Shown piece by piece: positions 11,823 to 23,979 of a stretch of DNA of 64,000 nucleotides. A program made the translations under genes and the position numbers. The notes beneath the pieces were generated by a model. It saw nothing but the letters and a program-made list of their open reading frames with translations, was not told the DNA's origin and searched no databases. The DNA is from Paguma larvata (lineage: Eukaryota; Chordata; Mammalia; Carnivora; Viverridae). Location: assembly GCA_030068075.1 (NCBI GenBank), contig CM057824.1, positions 130,500,414 to 130,564,413 on the forward strand, in the 5' to 3' direction. Within the stretch, counting starts at the first letter, position 1. The number at the start of each line of letters is the position of its first letter.

Positions 11823-11964
11823 AAAAATAAGAAAAGTAAAAAATATTACCAATAAAAAATTAGGAATATAATCAAGGCTATGTCAAAATAACAACATATA
11901 TCCTTTCAACATTAAAAAAAAAAAAAAAGAATACTGAAAGCATTTATCTCAAGAAAGTGAAACA

Positions 11965-12176
11965 GGAGTGCATGGGTGGCTCATTTCAGTTGAGCATCAG
12001 ACTTTGGCGCAGGTCTTGATCTTGGAGTTTGTGAGTTTGAGCCCCACATCAGGCTCCGTGCTGAAGTTCAGAGCCTGGAGCCTGCTTTGGATTCTGTGTC
12101 TCCTTCTCTCTATCTGCCCCTCCCCCACTCACACTGTGTCTCAAAAATGAATAAACGTTTAAAAAAAAAAAAAAGA
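11965..12176 (+). mobile_element. Full-length SINE with 14-bp target-site duplication
   Basis: It has the GTGCATGGGTGGCTCA head, the GTGAGTTTGAGCCCCACATC B-box-like region, GAGCCTGGAGCCTGC, the CT-rich block, and a poly-A tail at 12162-12175. AAGAAAGTGAAACA (11951-11964) is repeated at 12177-12190 with one mismatch. Confidence 0.93.
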
Positions 12177-12297
12177 AAGAAAGTAAAACAAACAATAAAA
12201 TCATCAGTAGAGAAGCAGTAGTTAGGAGGCATATGTTTAATGAAGTTGCAAACTGAAAAATTGAGGAATGACAGTATCCTTAAGTTCTTGAACCCTT

Positions 12298-12400
12298 TCT
12301 CAGTGTCAGACAGTGTTTTAGTGTTCTGAATACCTTATTGCATTGAATCCTCATAACAGCCCTTAATGGATACGGAATTTAAGCCAGTTCTACTTGAGCA
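12298..12400 (-). mobile_element. MIR SINE fragment
   Basis: GTCAGACAGTGTTTTAGTG and TTGAATCCTCATAACAGCC match the reversed 3' half of MIR. Confidence 0.55.
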
Positions 12401-12929
12401 CGTGCTCTTAATAACTAAATCACAATGTCTGTAACATACAAATTTAATGCCTGTTCTTTAAAGAGATAATTGGAATATAATAGTTTCTGGATAGATAAGG
12501 ATACAAAAATTTTCTGTAAAAGATCACATAACTCCAAAATATAGACAAATTTGACATAATATGAAAGGGAAAATAAAGAAACTTCACCATTTTTAGAACC
12601 TATTTCTCTCTGGTTAAACAGATAAAAAAAAGCTATAAAGGCGTGTATAATAAAAGCAGCACAATTAGAAAACAGTTTGAAGTTATCTAATAAATACAAG
12701 TAGATTATTGCACCCAATAATTTGAGATTACATAATATTCTCATCAAATTAGAACAACTATTTTTGCAGAAAGCCATGCCCAAGGTCCTACTTTAGTAGT
12801 TTAAAAAAGACAATTTAGAGCAGAAACAAAAATATATGAAGCACATACACATTAAAAGAGAATTTATGTCAATGGTGAGATATAACACATTCTTAAATAA
12901 GAACTATAAAAATTAAATTAAATAAGAGT
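12401..12929. other. AT-rich, no feature called
   Basis: A 122-codon minus-strand frame (12415-12783) is the third longest in the window. It is rich in Leu, Ile and Phe through base composition and has no domain I recognise. The block may be a further diverged part of the L1 field that follows. Confidence 0.4.
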
Positions 12930-13799
12930 CACACAATTCACCATAGTACTGGACAAGATAATTCTAAACTTTGTATGGGACAGTGATCACAGCAACTAAA
13001 GGCCAGGAATAGACTCGGTGTTCCTGAAGGGGCAGACGTAATATGGCAGGCTTACTTGAAAATTTTGTGTTTATGGTGGAAATAAAGGCCCAATTTATTA
13101 GAGACACATTAGGAAGTCATAAGGGTAATTTAGAGCTTGACTTTCTTATCAACACAGGAAACCTAGAAGCTGTACACAGAAAAGAAAACGTATTTAGCTA
13201 TATAAGATTTAAAACTTTTGTAAGACAAACTAGAAGGCAAACCCAGGATATGTAAATAGGAGGAATGTTTGAGATTCAGATAACAAATAAAGGGTTAATA
13301 ACTCTCTTATACAAATCACGTGTATATTGATAACAAAATTAAATCCAACACAACATAGAAACAGAAAAATTATACAAAAAAATCACTAATGGCAAAACCA
13401 AATGACCAATTAACATATTAGGCAAATGGTGCCTCGTCTTCTTAATGGTCAAGGAAATGAAAATTAAATTCACAATGAACTACAACTGTGTGTCTAGCTG
13501 ATTGCCAAAAAAATAAACAGTACAATAACTTGTAGATTTGGAAAAGGTGGGGGTGGAACTGGCAACTGTTCTAAGTAGCTGTAGAACAACAAAGTTTATG
13601 TCCAAACACTTAAAATTTATATTAAACTACTATACAAATGTCTATGCAACACATAACACAGCATCTGCATTCATACAGCAACCACAGGGGACAAAATAGA
13701 AAAACAGATGGAGACAGAGTGTAGGAAGAAAACACTTTCCTATACCCCCATAATCCCATGACAAACCAAGTGGGATAATTATATAAAGACTTAACAGCA
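12930..13799 (+). mobile_element. Degraded L1 ORF2 3' region
   Basis: AACAAATAAAGGGTTAATAAC, then CAAGGAAATGAAAATTAAATT with CACAATGAACTACAACTGTG, and GGAAAAGGTGGGGGTGGAAC, are in the order found near the 3' end of L1 ORF2. Many stops and indels mean no functional reverse transcriptase is possible. Confidence 0.55.
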
Positions 13800-14039
13800 A
13801 GTCAGATCTAATTCCAATAAATTGTACTGTACTTCTTGAAAACAGAAATTAGACATTCTTTTTCAGTTATACATGGAACATTTAAACAATCTTACCTATT
13901 TCTCTGCAAAGAAATTTTCAATAAATTCTGTCAATAAAAAATAGTACAGAGAAGATTCTTTACTCTCAATGAAGTAAAACTAGTAATGGATAACAAATTG
14001 GAATTAAAAGTACTCACCACACATTAAAATTAAAAAGCA
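13800..14039 (+). mobile_element. Degraded L1 ORF2 middle region
   Basis: AGAAATTAGACATTCTTTTT and TACATGGAACATTTAAACA correspond to a part of L1 ORF2 that lies upstream of the block at 12930-13799. The order is therefore inverted relative to one continuous L1, which suggests a second insertion. The piece is interrupted by a SINE at 14040. Confidence 0.55.
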
Positions 14040-14219
14040 CACGCACCTGGGCAGCTCAGGTGGTTAAGCGTCCAACTCTTGATTTCAGTTCAGGTCATGA
14101 TCTCATGGTTCATGGAATTGAGCCCTGTGTCAGGCTCTGTGCCTGGGAGTTTCTTTCTCTGTCCCTCACCCACTTGTGCTTTTTCTTTCTCAAAATAAAT
14201 AAATAAACATTTAAAAAGA
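14040..14219 (+). mobile_element. SINE, internally deleted, older variant
   Basis: CACCTGGGCAGCTCAGGTGG, CCAACTCTTGATTTCAG, GGTCATGATCTCATGG and TCAAAATAAATAAATAAACA are all visible. The GACAGCTCAGAGCC-GAGCCTGC middle is missing. The CTTGATTTCAG variant marks an older subfamily than the SINEs with CGACTTCGGCTC. Confidence 0.85.
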
Positions 14220-15587
14220 ATATAAAATCAACAACAAAACTCTTCTTCAAACAACCCTTACGTCAAAAGGAAATCAAAACTGCATCTTTACTGGGGATAC
14301 AACTAAAATAATTACCATGAGAATAATGGATAATTCTAAATTTTTATATTAAATTAAAATAAAATTTAACTTTTTTTAGCATATAACTCAAAAGCTTAAG
14401 GAAAAACCACAGAATAAAGAAAGAAGATGGAATAAAAATATTAAATTGCCAAAAGTAATAAATCGTGACAAAAGGGTTATGCTTAGTAATTAAATACTTA
14501 AGTCAATTCTCTGATAAAATGTGAAAATACATAAACGGCAGTAATAATCAGAAATAAGGAGGAACACATACAACACACATATACACCTATAATGGGAAAA
14601 TTACCATTGGTACATTGAAAATTTAAAGAAAGTGAGGAACAGTTTTGCTCAAAACTGAAAATAAATGAAATCCTGAATGAAATGGAGGATTTAATATGAA
14701 CACATATTACTGTAAATAATACTAGTGCAGACAAATAACCAAACAAGCAAATAGTTCATTGACAAAATCAGAGAAATTTGACCCCAAATCCTCAAAAACC
14801 CAAAGGGACACAGAGTGTTAATGGAGAATTCAAATTTTTGAGAACAGAAATTTCCAAAGATTTTAATATTGTTTACGAAAAGAAAAAGAAAAATTTGTTT
14901 CATTGTTTCTGAATTTTGCATGGCATGATGTCCCAATTCTTCAAAGATGTTGCAAAAATAAACGAATCTAATTTATTAATAGTCAAGCAAAAATACCATT
15001 TATTAGCAAACACAAACCAGAAACATATTAAAATAATAATGAAACATGACAAGAAACTTTTTTCATCCTCAGGAAGGCAAAATCATCTATTTAGTGAGAA
15101 GTATATATATTATTCTATATGTATTATGCATACACGTATATGATATATACATATAAACATGCATATATGTTATATAATTTAGCAATTATATTATGAATAT
15201 ATGTTCTATACTTAAGAAGATAAATAAGCAAATAAAATTTTAATAAAAAATCAGGAAATACATTATTAATAAAATATGAGTAGAATTATAAATGCTTATA
15301 AATACAAACAACTTTATAAGAATAAGGCAACATGGTAAAGAGTTCTGAAAAAAAACCAGATACAAGTAGCTTTTAAACATGACAAAAATGTAATAAGATA
15401 AAATTATTAGAAAATTTTGATAGTAGTGTATGAGCAGATAGGTAAATGTAAAACAATGGAATGTCCAGAAAGTTACCTAAATACCTATAAAAATTTAGTA
15501 TATGGCTAGGAAGTAGATCATTTGATATATTAATGACAGTTGTCTGGGGGGAAAATGCTTGACTCCATATCCAAATGGAAAACAAAT
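14220..15587 (+). mobile_element. Very degraded L1-derived field
   Basis: The DNA is A-rich on the + strand and continues from the L1 piece before the SINE, with GTCAAAAGGAAATCAAAACT-type ORF2 text. Later parts are too diverged for a firm call. AT-rich palindromic sequence lies at 15103-15185. An 80-bp segment at 15313-15391 reappears at 16012-16092. Confidence 0.4.
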
Positions 15588-15832
15588 TTATTTATTTATT
15601 TATTTATTTGTTTATTTGTTTATTTGTTTATTTATTTATTTATATAAAATGTGTGTTTATTTTTGAGAGAGAGAGACAGAGCTTAAGGAAGGGAGGAGCA
15701 GAGAGAGAGGGAAATAAAGAATCTGAAGCAGACTCCTGCTCCTGTAGGGCTTGAACCCACAAACTGTGAGATCATGACCTGAGCCAAAGTCAAGAGTTGG
15801 ACACTTAACTGACTGAACCACTCAAGTGCCCC
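15588..15832 (-). mobile_element. SINE with long (TTTA)n tail
   Basis: A TTTA/TTTG tail at 15588-15643 is followed by TGTTTATTTTTGAGAGAG, the GA tract, ACCCACAAACTGTGAGATC, ATGACCTGAGCCAAAGTC and a diverged head (CTGAACCACTCAAGTGCCC). It interrupts the L1 field. No exact target duplication is obvious. Confidence 0.9.
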
Positions 15833-16690
15833 ACAAAGAAGATTTATCTGACCTATCAAAAATAAAAGTCTTTTAGATAAGAAAACAAATCACCATAAGA
15901 AAGAGTTTGTTAAATGTGGAAAAACTTTTACAACACCTAACTGAAAAAATATATAGTTTTAAAAATATATAATTATAAAAATATTCTTCAAACTCTTAAG
16001 AAAGCAAACAGATTTATAAAAAAAAAATAGGCAAAATGGTAGAGTTCTGAAAAAGAAGCAGATACAAGTAGTTTTTAAACATGACAAACATGTTCAACCT
16101 TCCTTCTGATAACAAATAAATGAATGAAACAAAAATCACTCATGTATGGTTTTCTACCTGTCAGATGGGCAAAGACGCTAATGTTGGATTATATTTATAT
16201 GTTAGTAGGATGGGGAATAAAAGACCCTCCTACATATTACTGGTGGGTTTGCAAAGCACTAAAAATGCATGGGGGTAAATTATCTTTCAAAATTATAATT
16301 ATACCCTTTAAATCAATAAGACCCCATTGTGGAGTGTTTAGTTCCAATATATTTGCAAATTTTGAAATGACAAATAAACACATAAGCAAAAGCGAAGCAA
16401 AGTAGTAACAATTTACAGATATGCTGCACATAGTCCCATAAAAGATAGAGGAACATGAAGTGAAAATTGGAAGAAAGGAGTTCTAAATAGATTGCTAAAG
16501 GAAATAGTAAGGTGAAAACTACTCTATGTTATGCTTCTTTTTGTATAAAAAATACAAATATCTAGCTAGGTAGTTAGTTCTTGCATGCACGTAAAATATC
16601 TCTGAAAAAAATATGAAAGTATAAGATGGGTTTGGTAATTAGTGTGGGAAAACTGAGCGGCAAGGGTCCGAGGGGAGGAAAAGTTGTCAT
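15833..16690 (+). mobile_element. L1ME-type ORF2 end and 3' UTR
   Basis: CTTTTAGATAAGAAAACAAATC, TACCTGTCAGATGGGCAAAG, ATTACTGGTGGGTTTGCAAAG, CAAAATTATAATTATACCC and GCTTCTTTTTGTATAAAAAA follow the L1 order from late ORF2 (the region before the conserved CTTGGTACAA-type block) into the 3' UTR. The reading frame is destroyed; the longest open frame is 93 codons (16124-16405). Confidence 0.7.
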
Positions 16691-16704
16691 GATAGATGTC
16701 TTTT

Positions 16705-16904
16705 GTTTTTTTTTAAATGTTTATTTATTTTTGAGAGACAGAGTGCGAGTGGAGGAGGGGCAGAGAAAGGGAGACACAGAATCCAAAGCAGGCTCCAGGC
16801 TCTGTTAGCACGGAGCCCGACGCGGGGCTTGAACTTACGAACTGTGAGATCATGACCTGAGCCGAAGTTGGCCACTTAAACGACTGAGCCACCCAGGCGC
16901 CCCA
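16705..16904 (-). mobile_element. Full-length SINE with perfect 14-bp target-site duplication
   Basis: Poly-T, AAATGTTTATTTATTTTTGAG, GGAGGGGCAGAGAAAGGGAG, TAGCACGGAGCCCGACGCGG, GTGAGATCATGACCTGAGCC and CGACTGAGCCACCCAGGCGC are in order. GATAGATGTCTTTT is found at 16691-16704 and again at 16905-16918 without mismatch. Low divergence and intact duplications mark a relatively recent insertion into the older L1. Confidence 0.97.
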
Positions 16905-16918
16905 GATAGATGTCTTTT

Positions 16919-18450
16919 TAACCTTTGAATTTTAATGTCTTACTTCATTAAAAGCAGGGGGAAAAAAAAATCCAAAGAAGTTGTCAAAAGATTTGGTCAC
17001 ATGTCACTTCTTTATTTTTCTAGATTCATTACTAATGAAATGTCACACAGATGATTCCCATTTCAGTGACATTAAAGATGGTCATTTGATGATGTGTAAG
17101 GCATTCCATTTTGATATGAATATGTTCCTAGGATTTCACTTGCTTTATCTTGAAAAATTAACATGCAAATGGGAGAACAGGGGAAAACAACAACTACAGA
17201 TGTTAGGTCTACATAAGGAGATCCAGAATCACTTTGAGATCCTTGAGCCCAAGGGCAGGCACACTGACTTTCAGGTCCACTTGCAGGATGGACCCAAGCT
17301 CGTTGAGCTGTACCTTGGTGAATTGCTTCAGTCAGAGGCCCTGACGGGAGGCAAAGAGCAGAGCAGAACTGAAGGCTTAGGAATCTGTTAGGCAGTAGAA
17401 GCTTAAGAAATATAGGGCCAGATTTGGGAAAACAATCTGAAGCTTTGATTATCTGACAGACAATAATAATCTGCACGAAAAGCCATATTCCTAAGGAATA
17501 TTTCTAGGGACCAACCAACCATTCATTCATTCATTCATCCTTTTAAGCAAACAACTGAGTGCCAATAAGACTTAAATCCTGGCTAATTCAAGGTAGAAAA
17601 TGACTTTTAAAAAAGTTTTCAAAGCCTTTTGTAATACCTTAACATTTCGTTGCTTTTCAGAGTTGGCCCTTAATATAGATACATGCTGTGATTTTAGCTA
17701 TATAAGTTCCCTAAATTGATATTTTTCTTTAATGCTCAAAAGGAAGGAAAATCACAAAATCTTTCTTATATCACATGACTATTTTCCCAATGTTTGTAAG
17801 TTTTTCACCATTTATTTTTGATTCTTGATAAAAATAAACTGTTCTATAATAAGCTAATAGTATTTTGGGGAATGTTTGAAGTCTGTGTTCTTTGTTTTCT
17901 AGACCAAATGAATTAGCAAAAAATATACCAATCTGGGGTGTAGTATGTTAGGAGATTTATATGTATTACTCACTTAAGAAATATTCCATACATATGTGCA
18001 AGTGTGAGCCCGGTATTTTGTGTGTTGAGAAGTGAGTGTTAATTACTGAAAGGCAGACCACTGTGAAAATATTTTCTTCTTATGATGGAGTTCTCTTCAC
18101 ATCACTGATTTTGCAGAGCGAAGATAGAAAGGAATTCCAAAGCTGAATCAAATGGGAATCAGATGTATATAGTTAAAGCTAAAAACAATAAATGCTTCAT
18201 AAATACACTGCTTCGAGAGTACACTTGAAAGAAACAGAAGTGACTTCCCTAAAATTTACCTCTGATTCATTTTACACACTGAGTTTCTTGGCATAGCCTT
18301 TTCTCAGAAAATAGCAGTTTGGTTTTTAACACAGTGACTTTTTTGTATTTAAAAATAAATGTAAAAAGCCCTTTCCTGGGGCCTTCTTTTCATAAGGATG
18401 CCTTGGCAAATTTAAAGATCCAAGGAGTATACAATGAATTCCTCTTTTAC
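16919..18450. other. Non-repeat stretch with the longest open frames of the window
   Basis: A 136-codon + frame (16981-17391) and a 134-codon minus frame (17072-17476) overlap. Neither starts in a strong Kozak context nor contains a domain I recognise. The 17220-17400 part is GC-richer than its surroundings. A short (ATTC)n run is at 17520-17539. I annotate no gene. Confidence 0.4.
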
Positions 18451-18565
18451 TGGAATGAGCACTGGGTGTTATATGTAAGCGATGAATCACTAGGTTCTAC
18501 TCCTAAAACCTATACTGTATGGGAACTAACTTGAATTAAAGTAAACACAAATAAAATTAAAAAGT
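18451..18565 (+). mobile_element. Carnivore L1 3' terminus
   Basis: TGGAATGAGCACTGGGTGTT, ATATGTAAGCGATGAATCAC and TTCTACTCCTAAAACC lead to an A-rich end (AAATAAAATTAAAAAG). This is the very 3' end of carnivore L1. The element is heavily 5'-truncated. Confidence 0.85.
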
Positions 18566-18779
18566 ATATGGATGCATAAAAATGAATTCCTTTTTTAGTC
18601 ATAATTTTTTTCTTCTAAATGTGTAACTTTTGCATAAACTTTGCATAAGAAGATAAATATGTGAGAAGAATGGATGTAATGGAAAGTCCAAAGTTTTGAG
18701 TCCTGCCAATTTTGCCAACTGTAGGACTTAGTACACGTACAGTTCTTCAACTTCACTCTCACCTTCTAGGAGTGGGAAT

Positions 18780-18935
18780 AATTCTATGTACCCGTCTGTC
18801 CATCCATCTGACTGTCCCTCCATTATTCTCTCTCTCTTTCTGTCTTTATCTATCTATACATCCATCTATAGACACACATATGTATGTATACAAACATACA
18901 TATGTATCAAAATGTATGTATATCAACACATATCA
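18780..18935. repeat. Mixed low-complexity tract (CCAT/CT/ATCT/GTAT)
   Basis: Successive short runs of CCATCTGT, CTCTCT, TCTATCTA and GTATGTATA-like units. Confidence 0.75.
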
Positions 18936-19358
18936 ATGTCAAGTATATAGTATATAAGCAACTAAAAATGAAAGTTATAAAAATGGAAACTAATCCATAT
19001 TTGTCTAATTGACAAATATTTATTGGATGCCAATTATGTATCAGACGTATTATTATAGTCACTATTATTTTTGTGTAAATTAATACACAAAATAGACCAG
19101 TCGTTTTTGAAAAGTTATATTGCTGAGAATTTCCCTTTGGACAAGCAGGAGAATTTATTTTGTTGAGGATTCTTACAAACAGCAATTATTTTTAGGCAAA
19201 TAAAACTATCCCAAGGCATTAAAATTCAAGGTAAAGTACTAGAGGTTTAAGGATTACTTGAATTGCAATTGCTCCAGAAAAAAATATAATGGCAGGAAAG
19301 AGCAAATTGGAAGCAGTCAGTATGGCAGTTGTTGAAGAAATGGGCAGCAAATGCAGGC
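18936..19358. other. Mostly unremarkable; weak L2/MIR end
   Basis: ACAAATATTTATTGGATGCC and AATTATGTATCAGACG at about 19010-19065 look like the reversed end of L2 or MIR, too short to separate the two. Nothing else is seen. Confidence 0.4.
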
Positions 19359-19371
19359 TGGATGGAAATGT

Positions 19372-19600
19372 GGGGTTTTGTTTTTGTTTTTATTTTAATT
19401 TTTAATGTTTATTCATTTTTGAGAGACAGAGAGACAGAGTGTGAGCAGGGGAGGGGCAGAGAGAGAGACACACACACACAGAATCCAAAGCAAGATCCAG
19501 GTTCCAAGCTGTCAACACAGAGCCTGATGGAGGGCTGTAACTCACGAACTATGAGATCATGACCCAAGTTGAAGTTAGACACTTAACCATACGTGCCCCT
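19372..19600 (-). mobile_element. Full-length SINE with perfect 13-bp target-site duplication
   Basis: TTTTAATGTTTATTCATTTTT, GAGCAGGGGAGGGGCAGAG, a small CA run at 19470-19480, CAACACAGAGCCTGATGG and CACTTAACCATACGTGCCCC are visible. TGGATGGAAATGT occurs at 19359-19371 and 19602-19614. The head carries a small deletion in the CTGAGCCACCCAGG block. Confidence 0.95.
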
Positions 19601-19614
19601 ATGGATGGAAATGT

Positions 19615-21857
19615 TCAGCAGAGATTATGGGAACCAATGTAGGGAGTAATGCATTGTTTTTTAGTGTTGTTAAAATAGTTTATTTTAGAGAGGAACAGTA
19701 GGTAAATTTCATAGTTCCTGAAGAAAAACGGTAGCTTTAATATATGTACATATTTAGCCATAATAAGTTTAGTAAGCTATTAACCACACACACAGATTTT
19801 GGGGATGGAATGATGGGATTTCCCACTGACTAAATGAAGGATGCCTAAAAGAAGATCATGAAGTAAAATAACAGCGTTCTTCACCACGATATAACTTAAA
19901 CTCAATGAAATAAATTTTAAGTAATTTAAAGATTATCTTGTATTAGAAAATAAAAGTAAATAATATATAAAAATAAAAATTTACATTTTGAAAATTTAAA
20001 AACTATTATATACTTTGAACATTTATAAAATTAAAACACTAGTATACTGCAAATATATGAGTGGTGTGTGTGTGTATTTGTGCAAACCTTCCTCGGTATT
20101 CGTCCATCAGTTTTTGCGAACAAGTATTTTGTCTACTTCACATATTGTAACACAATACCATAACACTATATTAAAATATATTATTAAATATCATATTAAA
20201 ATATCCAAAAATACAGGTAGTAAATTATCTTCATGTAAATTTGAGTTGAAAATATTCCTTCAGATTAAGCTCTGGGAAAGCTTCTTTCTATGTTCGCAAT
20301 CAATGAAGAATATTCTCCAACTGAGGAGTGTATAACTGTTATCTTTACATGTGGAATGCAGTGGCAACCCAATTTAGATTTCTGAATCTTTACTTAAGTG
20401 TACATCCCTAAACACACATTCATACAAAGGTTCTACCCTTTAACATCCATTGAGTTATTTTCAAAACTAATTTGGGGGATGCAGAGAAAGATGAAATTGT
20501 TCTAATACTAAACTTATTCTGGAAAAAAGCCAGTGTTATAACTGTTGGCTTATTTCTCACTCAAATTTGGCAGTGTTTTCTAAGTTGTCTTTATTTGTCC
20601 CAAGTTGCTTGTTGCTTTTTTTATGAGCTGCTCTTTATTATAAGCAGTTGATAGAATGTCCATGGCCGTATTTGCAATGTCACAAGGTTGCCTTTCTCTT
20701 TTAAAATACATATCCAAAAAGACAGTAAGTTGTTTTCCATTGTTGTTGTTTGTTTGTTTGTTTAAAATACAATATTTCTAATCAGGTTAATTGTAATAAT
20801 AAAATAAACCATGGTGAAATAAACATTTCTTACTCACCCATAAGATTAATTATAAAAATTATAATATTATAATAACTTAGTGTCCACTTTGAATTGCTAT
20901 AGAACTTAGAAATAAACTTTACTTTCCCAGATTTCTTAAGAGTTCTTTATTTTTTCCTAAAATATCCTCTAAAATCTGTGATTCAAAAATGCTGAGTACT
21001 AAATTTTGGTTGAAAGTATTTAAGAATATTTATGAAAATCTCCTTAAAGAGATTTAATAAATTCAACAGCCAAAATGAATAAGGCTGCAAAATAAAAAAT
21101 TTAAATGTTTATTTAATGGTTAATTTTAGCTACTTCTGCTTACTTATATTTAAGCATCATTTTGTGATACTCAGCAATTCATTTTGATATAGTTTTTATT
21201 GGTGACTATTTATTGATTTAGCAAAGTGGAAATCCAGGTTTGTTCTTCATTTATGTAGAATTCGGCAGTCACAAGGTAGTATTCTATAGTAATGATTATT
21301 AACCATAATAGCTGATATATTTATGGAAAACTCTGTTTCATGGCTAAAATATTATAAATGATCATACTCACATATGAAATTCTATGAAATATACAGTGGT
21401 GTGAGCAGAGTATAAGGGCACTTCTTTGGTTATGGGAATAGGTAGATGGATATTAGCTATTTTAATGAGTCGCCACATATTATCCAGTATATTTCAACAT
21501 GTTTTACTGACAGCTCCTACATGGTAGAAGTAGGCGGTAGTTTTGTCTTAGGAAATTCAGACATTTTAATCTTTGAGGTCTCATTCTTGAGTCTCCTTAA
21601 ATGGTTAGAATAAGATAATTCTGGGACTATTAAAAGAAAATATTTAATAGTATACAATAAGAAGTACACTACTGCCAAAGACTTCCTAAAAGGACTTTTT
21701 CCAGATATTATATATTCAGGAAGATATTGTATTCCTAAAATCCAGCATAAACTATACTGAACTGCACCATAAATGCAGTGTTTGTGAACATCTCCTCATC
21801 CGACTCATTTCCAAAGATCATGTTTTTGAAGATAACTTGAACATCAATATATTCATG
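19615..21857. other. AT-rich stretch, nothing called
   Basis: No gene or confident repeat in 2.2 kb. Short (GTT/TTTG)n at 20740-20764. Confidence 0.55.
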
Positions 21858-22615
21858 CTAACAAAACACATCTTTTTGAACCAAATAGGAATCTATGAGT
21901 CTACACTGATGTAAATATACAAGTCGATTATAAATGGAGAGAGAAGAAAGTTCTCCCTCAAAATAAAGTAAGTAATAAATGTAGAAGGAATAACTGAAAT
22001 AGTAAATCTCTATTTGGCAAACATCATTGTAATAATTAACCCAAACATCAGTGGATGATAGAGCTACTATGTTAAAATTAGATAAACACTGGGATATTTG
22101 CATAGTCTCAAAGTACTTCTCAACACAATTCTTAATAACTAAAAGGGGGAAAGAGTAGATAAAGCTAGTCCACAACCTTAGCATAGTGATCAAAGTTAAT
22201 ATTCTCAGAAAAGTGATAGATTGACATGCAATGAGAAGAACACAGCATCGATCCTGATATTCTTGTCAAAAATGCATAACTTGAATCTAATCATGAGGAA
22301 ACAGGAGGCAACCTCAAATCAAGGAACATTTTACAAAATGACTGGCCTATATTCTACAACAATTTAAGGCCATGAAGATCGAAGAAGCTCTGAGGAAGTA
22401 CTTAAGGATGAGGAAACCTAAAGAAACTTGGCGATCACTGCAAGAAATGACCAATGATTTGATTTTCCCCCAAAAGACATAATTGAGACAGTTGGTAAAC
22501 TGAATGGGATGTCTTGGTGAAGGGCTTATGGGACAATTTCTTTCTATACTTGCAATGTTTTATTATGTTTGAAATTTCACCATGAAAAAATGGAAAACAC
22601 TGTATTGATACTGCT
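21858..22615 (+). mobile_element. Old L1M-type 3' UTR
   Basis: GATCAAAGTTAATATTCTC, AATCTAATCATGAGGAAAC, TTTACAAAATGACTGGCC, AAAAGACATAATTGAGACAG and TTGGTGAAGGGCTTATGGG, ending GAAATTTCACCATGAAAAAA, follow an L1M 3' UTR from about 22180 on. The part before 22180 is an extrapolation. The minus-strand 111-codon frame here is antisense to it. Confidence 0.65.
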
Positions 22616-23979
22616 GCTCACATCTAAAGTTACTCCTAGCCTTTTGGGGAATATATTATTAAAATCAAATTAGAAGATTCGAGACTGAGTGCTATTTATC
22701 TGTCAATCCTTTGTCGTGCATCCTTCTGTTCTAACAGAAAGTATGTTTTCTAATTTCTTGACTAGATTACCAGACACACTAATAGGGGATAATTAGGATT
22801 TTTCTGTGATTAACCACAGAGCCAACAATCCAAAGGAAAATGTATTAAATTCATTTCTGTGAAGAACTTTTTAATGAACCAGTCGTCTGCATCACGATGC
22901 TGTCACACTGTATGTCTATTATACATGAAGCATGCTTAATTATTTTTTTATTTAAAATGATGAAAGATTCAAGCATCATTGGCCAAATAATTATCTATCG
23001 TGACAATATTATTTTAAAAAGCATGGAGTAGATTATATTATATCACACATGCAATAGAGTTTGAGACAGATGACGTGATACATCGTGTCATCACTCTAAT
23101 TTTGATAATGAGATAAGAGAGGTTATCGAGCACACGCTAAAATAATCTCTTATGAGAAATATATATAACCCTTACATTTCCAACAGTTAATCAGTTATTT
23201 AAAATAAATATGAAATTATGAGAGATTTGTTATATTACTTTTTTATGGACTATCTCAAGTATAGACCTGTGACGACTTACAAAGGGCTTGACAACATTTA
23301 TGTGTGTGTGTTTCTTGTATAATAAGCTTCACCCCATGAAATTTTACTCAGATCACAATGAAATGTGTTTTATTCACCATGTCAGGAAAAGAAATCACCA
23401 CTAAACAGCTTGAATGTTATGTTCATTCAAATTTGTTATGGCTGAAAAGAAAAGGAAAGAGGTTTTCTACGCAGTTATATTTTTCAATTTCAGTAAGACA
23501 AAATTAGATTATGTCAGTTATATGAAAACACCTGAGTTCTGGTATAGAGGTCTTGTTTTCAAGTTTAAGTATAGGTGGAAAGTTATTTAGAGGATATCAT
23601 TATCTTATGCAATCTACCAAAAATTGTGAATAAGAGGATATGCAGCAATTTGGCTTTAGTCATCTGAGCTGTCCACTTCTTGTTAAAGCCTAAGATTAAT
23701 ATCTGGCAAAGGAACTGCATGACCACAAATTCTAGTGACTTCTTTCATTCATTTTATAAATACATAATAAGCAAATGTAAGGTATTTATTTAGAGAATAT
23801 CTCAGTTATTGATAATGACAAACAGTATATGTATAAAATCTAAAAATCCGTATATAGTCATAGTAATGAGCTTCCATGATAAAGGCATTACTATAATTTG
23901 TTGGGACTATTTCGGTTTTCTCCTGTGCGCATACAAAAGCTCCATTTCGTCACTTCCCCATCAACTAGATGGGGACAAG
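22616..23979. other. AT-rich stretch, nothing called
   Basis: No gene or repeat that I can support. Confidence 0.55.

Noticed and set aside
12415..12783. 122-codon minus-strand hydrophobic frame that could suggest a membrane protein
   Set aside because: AT-rich DNA gives Leu/Ile/Phe/Tyr by chance. There is no signal peptide pattern, domain or neighbouring exon.
15103..15185. AT-rich palindromic run as a replication origin or matrix attachment site
   Set aside because: Such runs are common in AT-rich mammalian DNA and nothing else supports a function.
12930..16690. Reverse-transcriptase gene
   Set aside because: L1 ORF2 text is present but broken by many stops, indels and two inserted SINEs, and is not continuous in consensus order.
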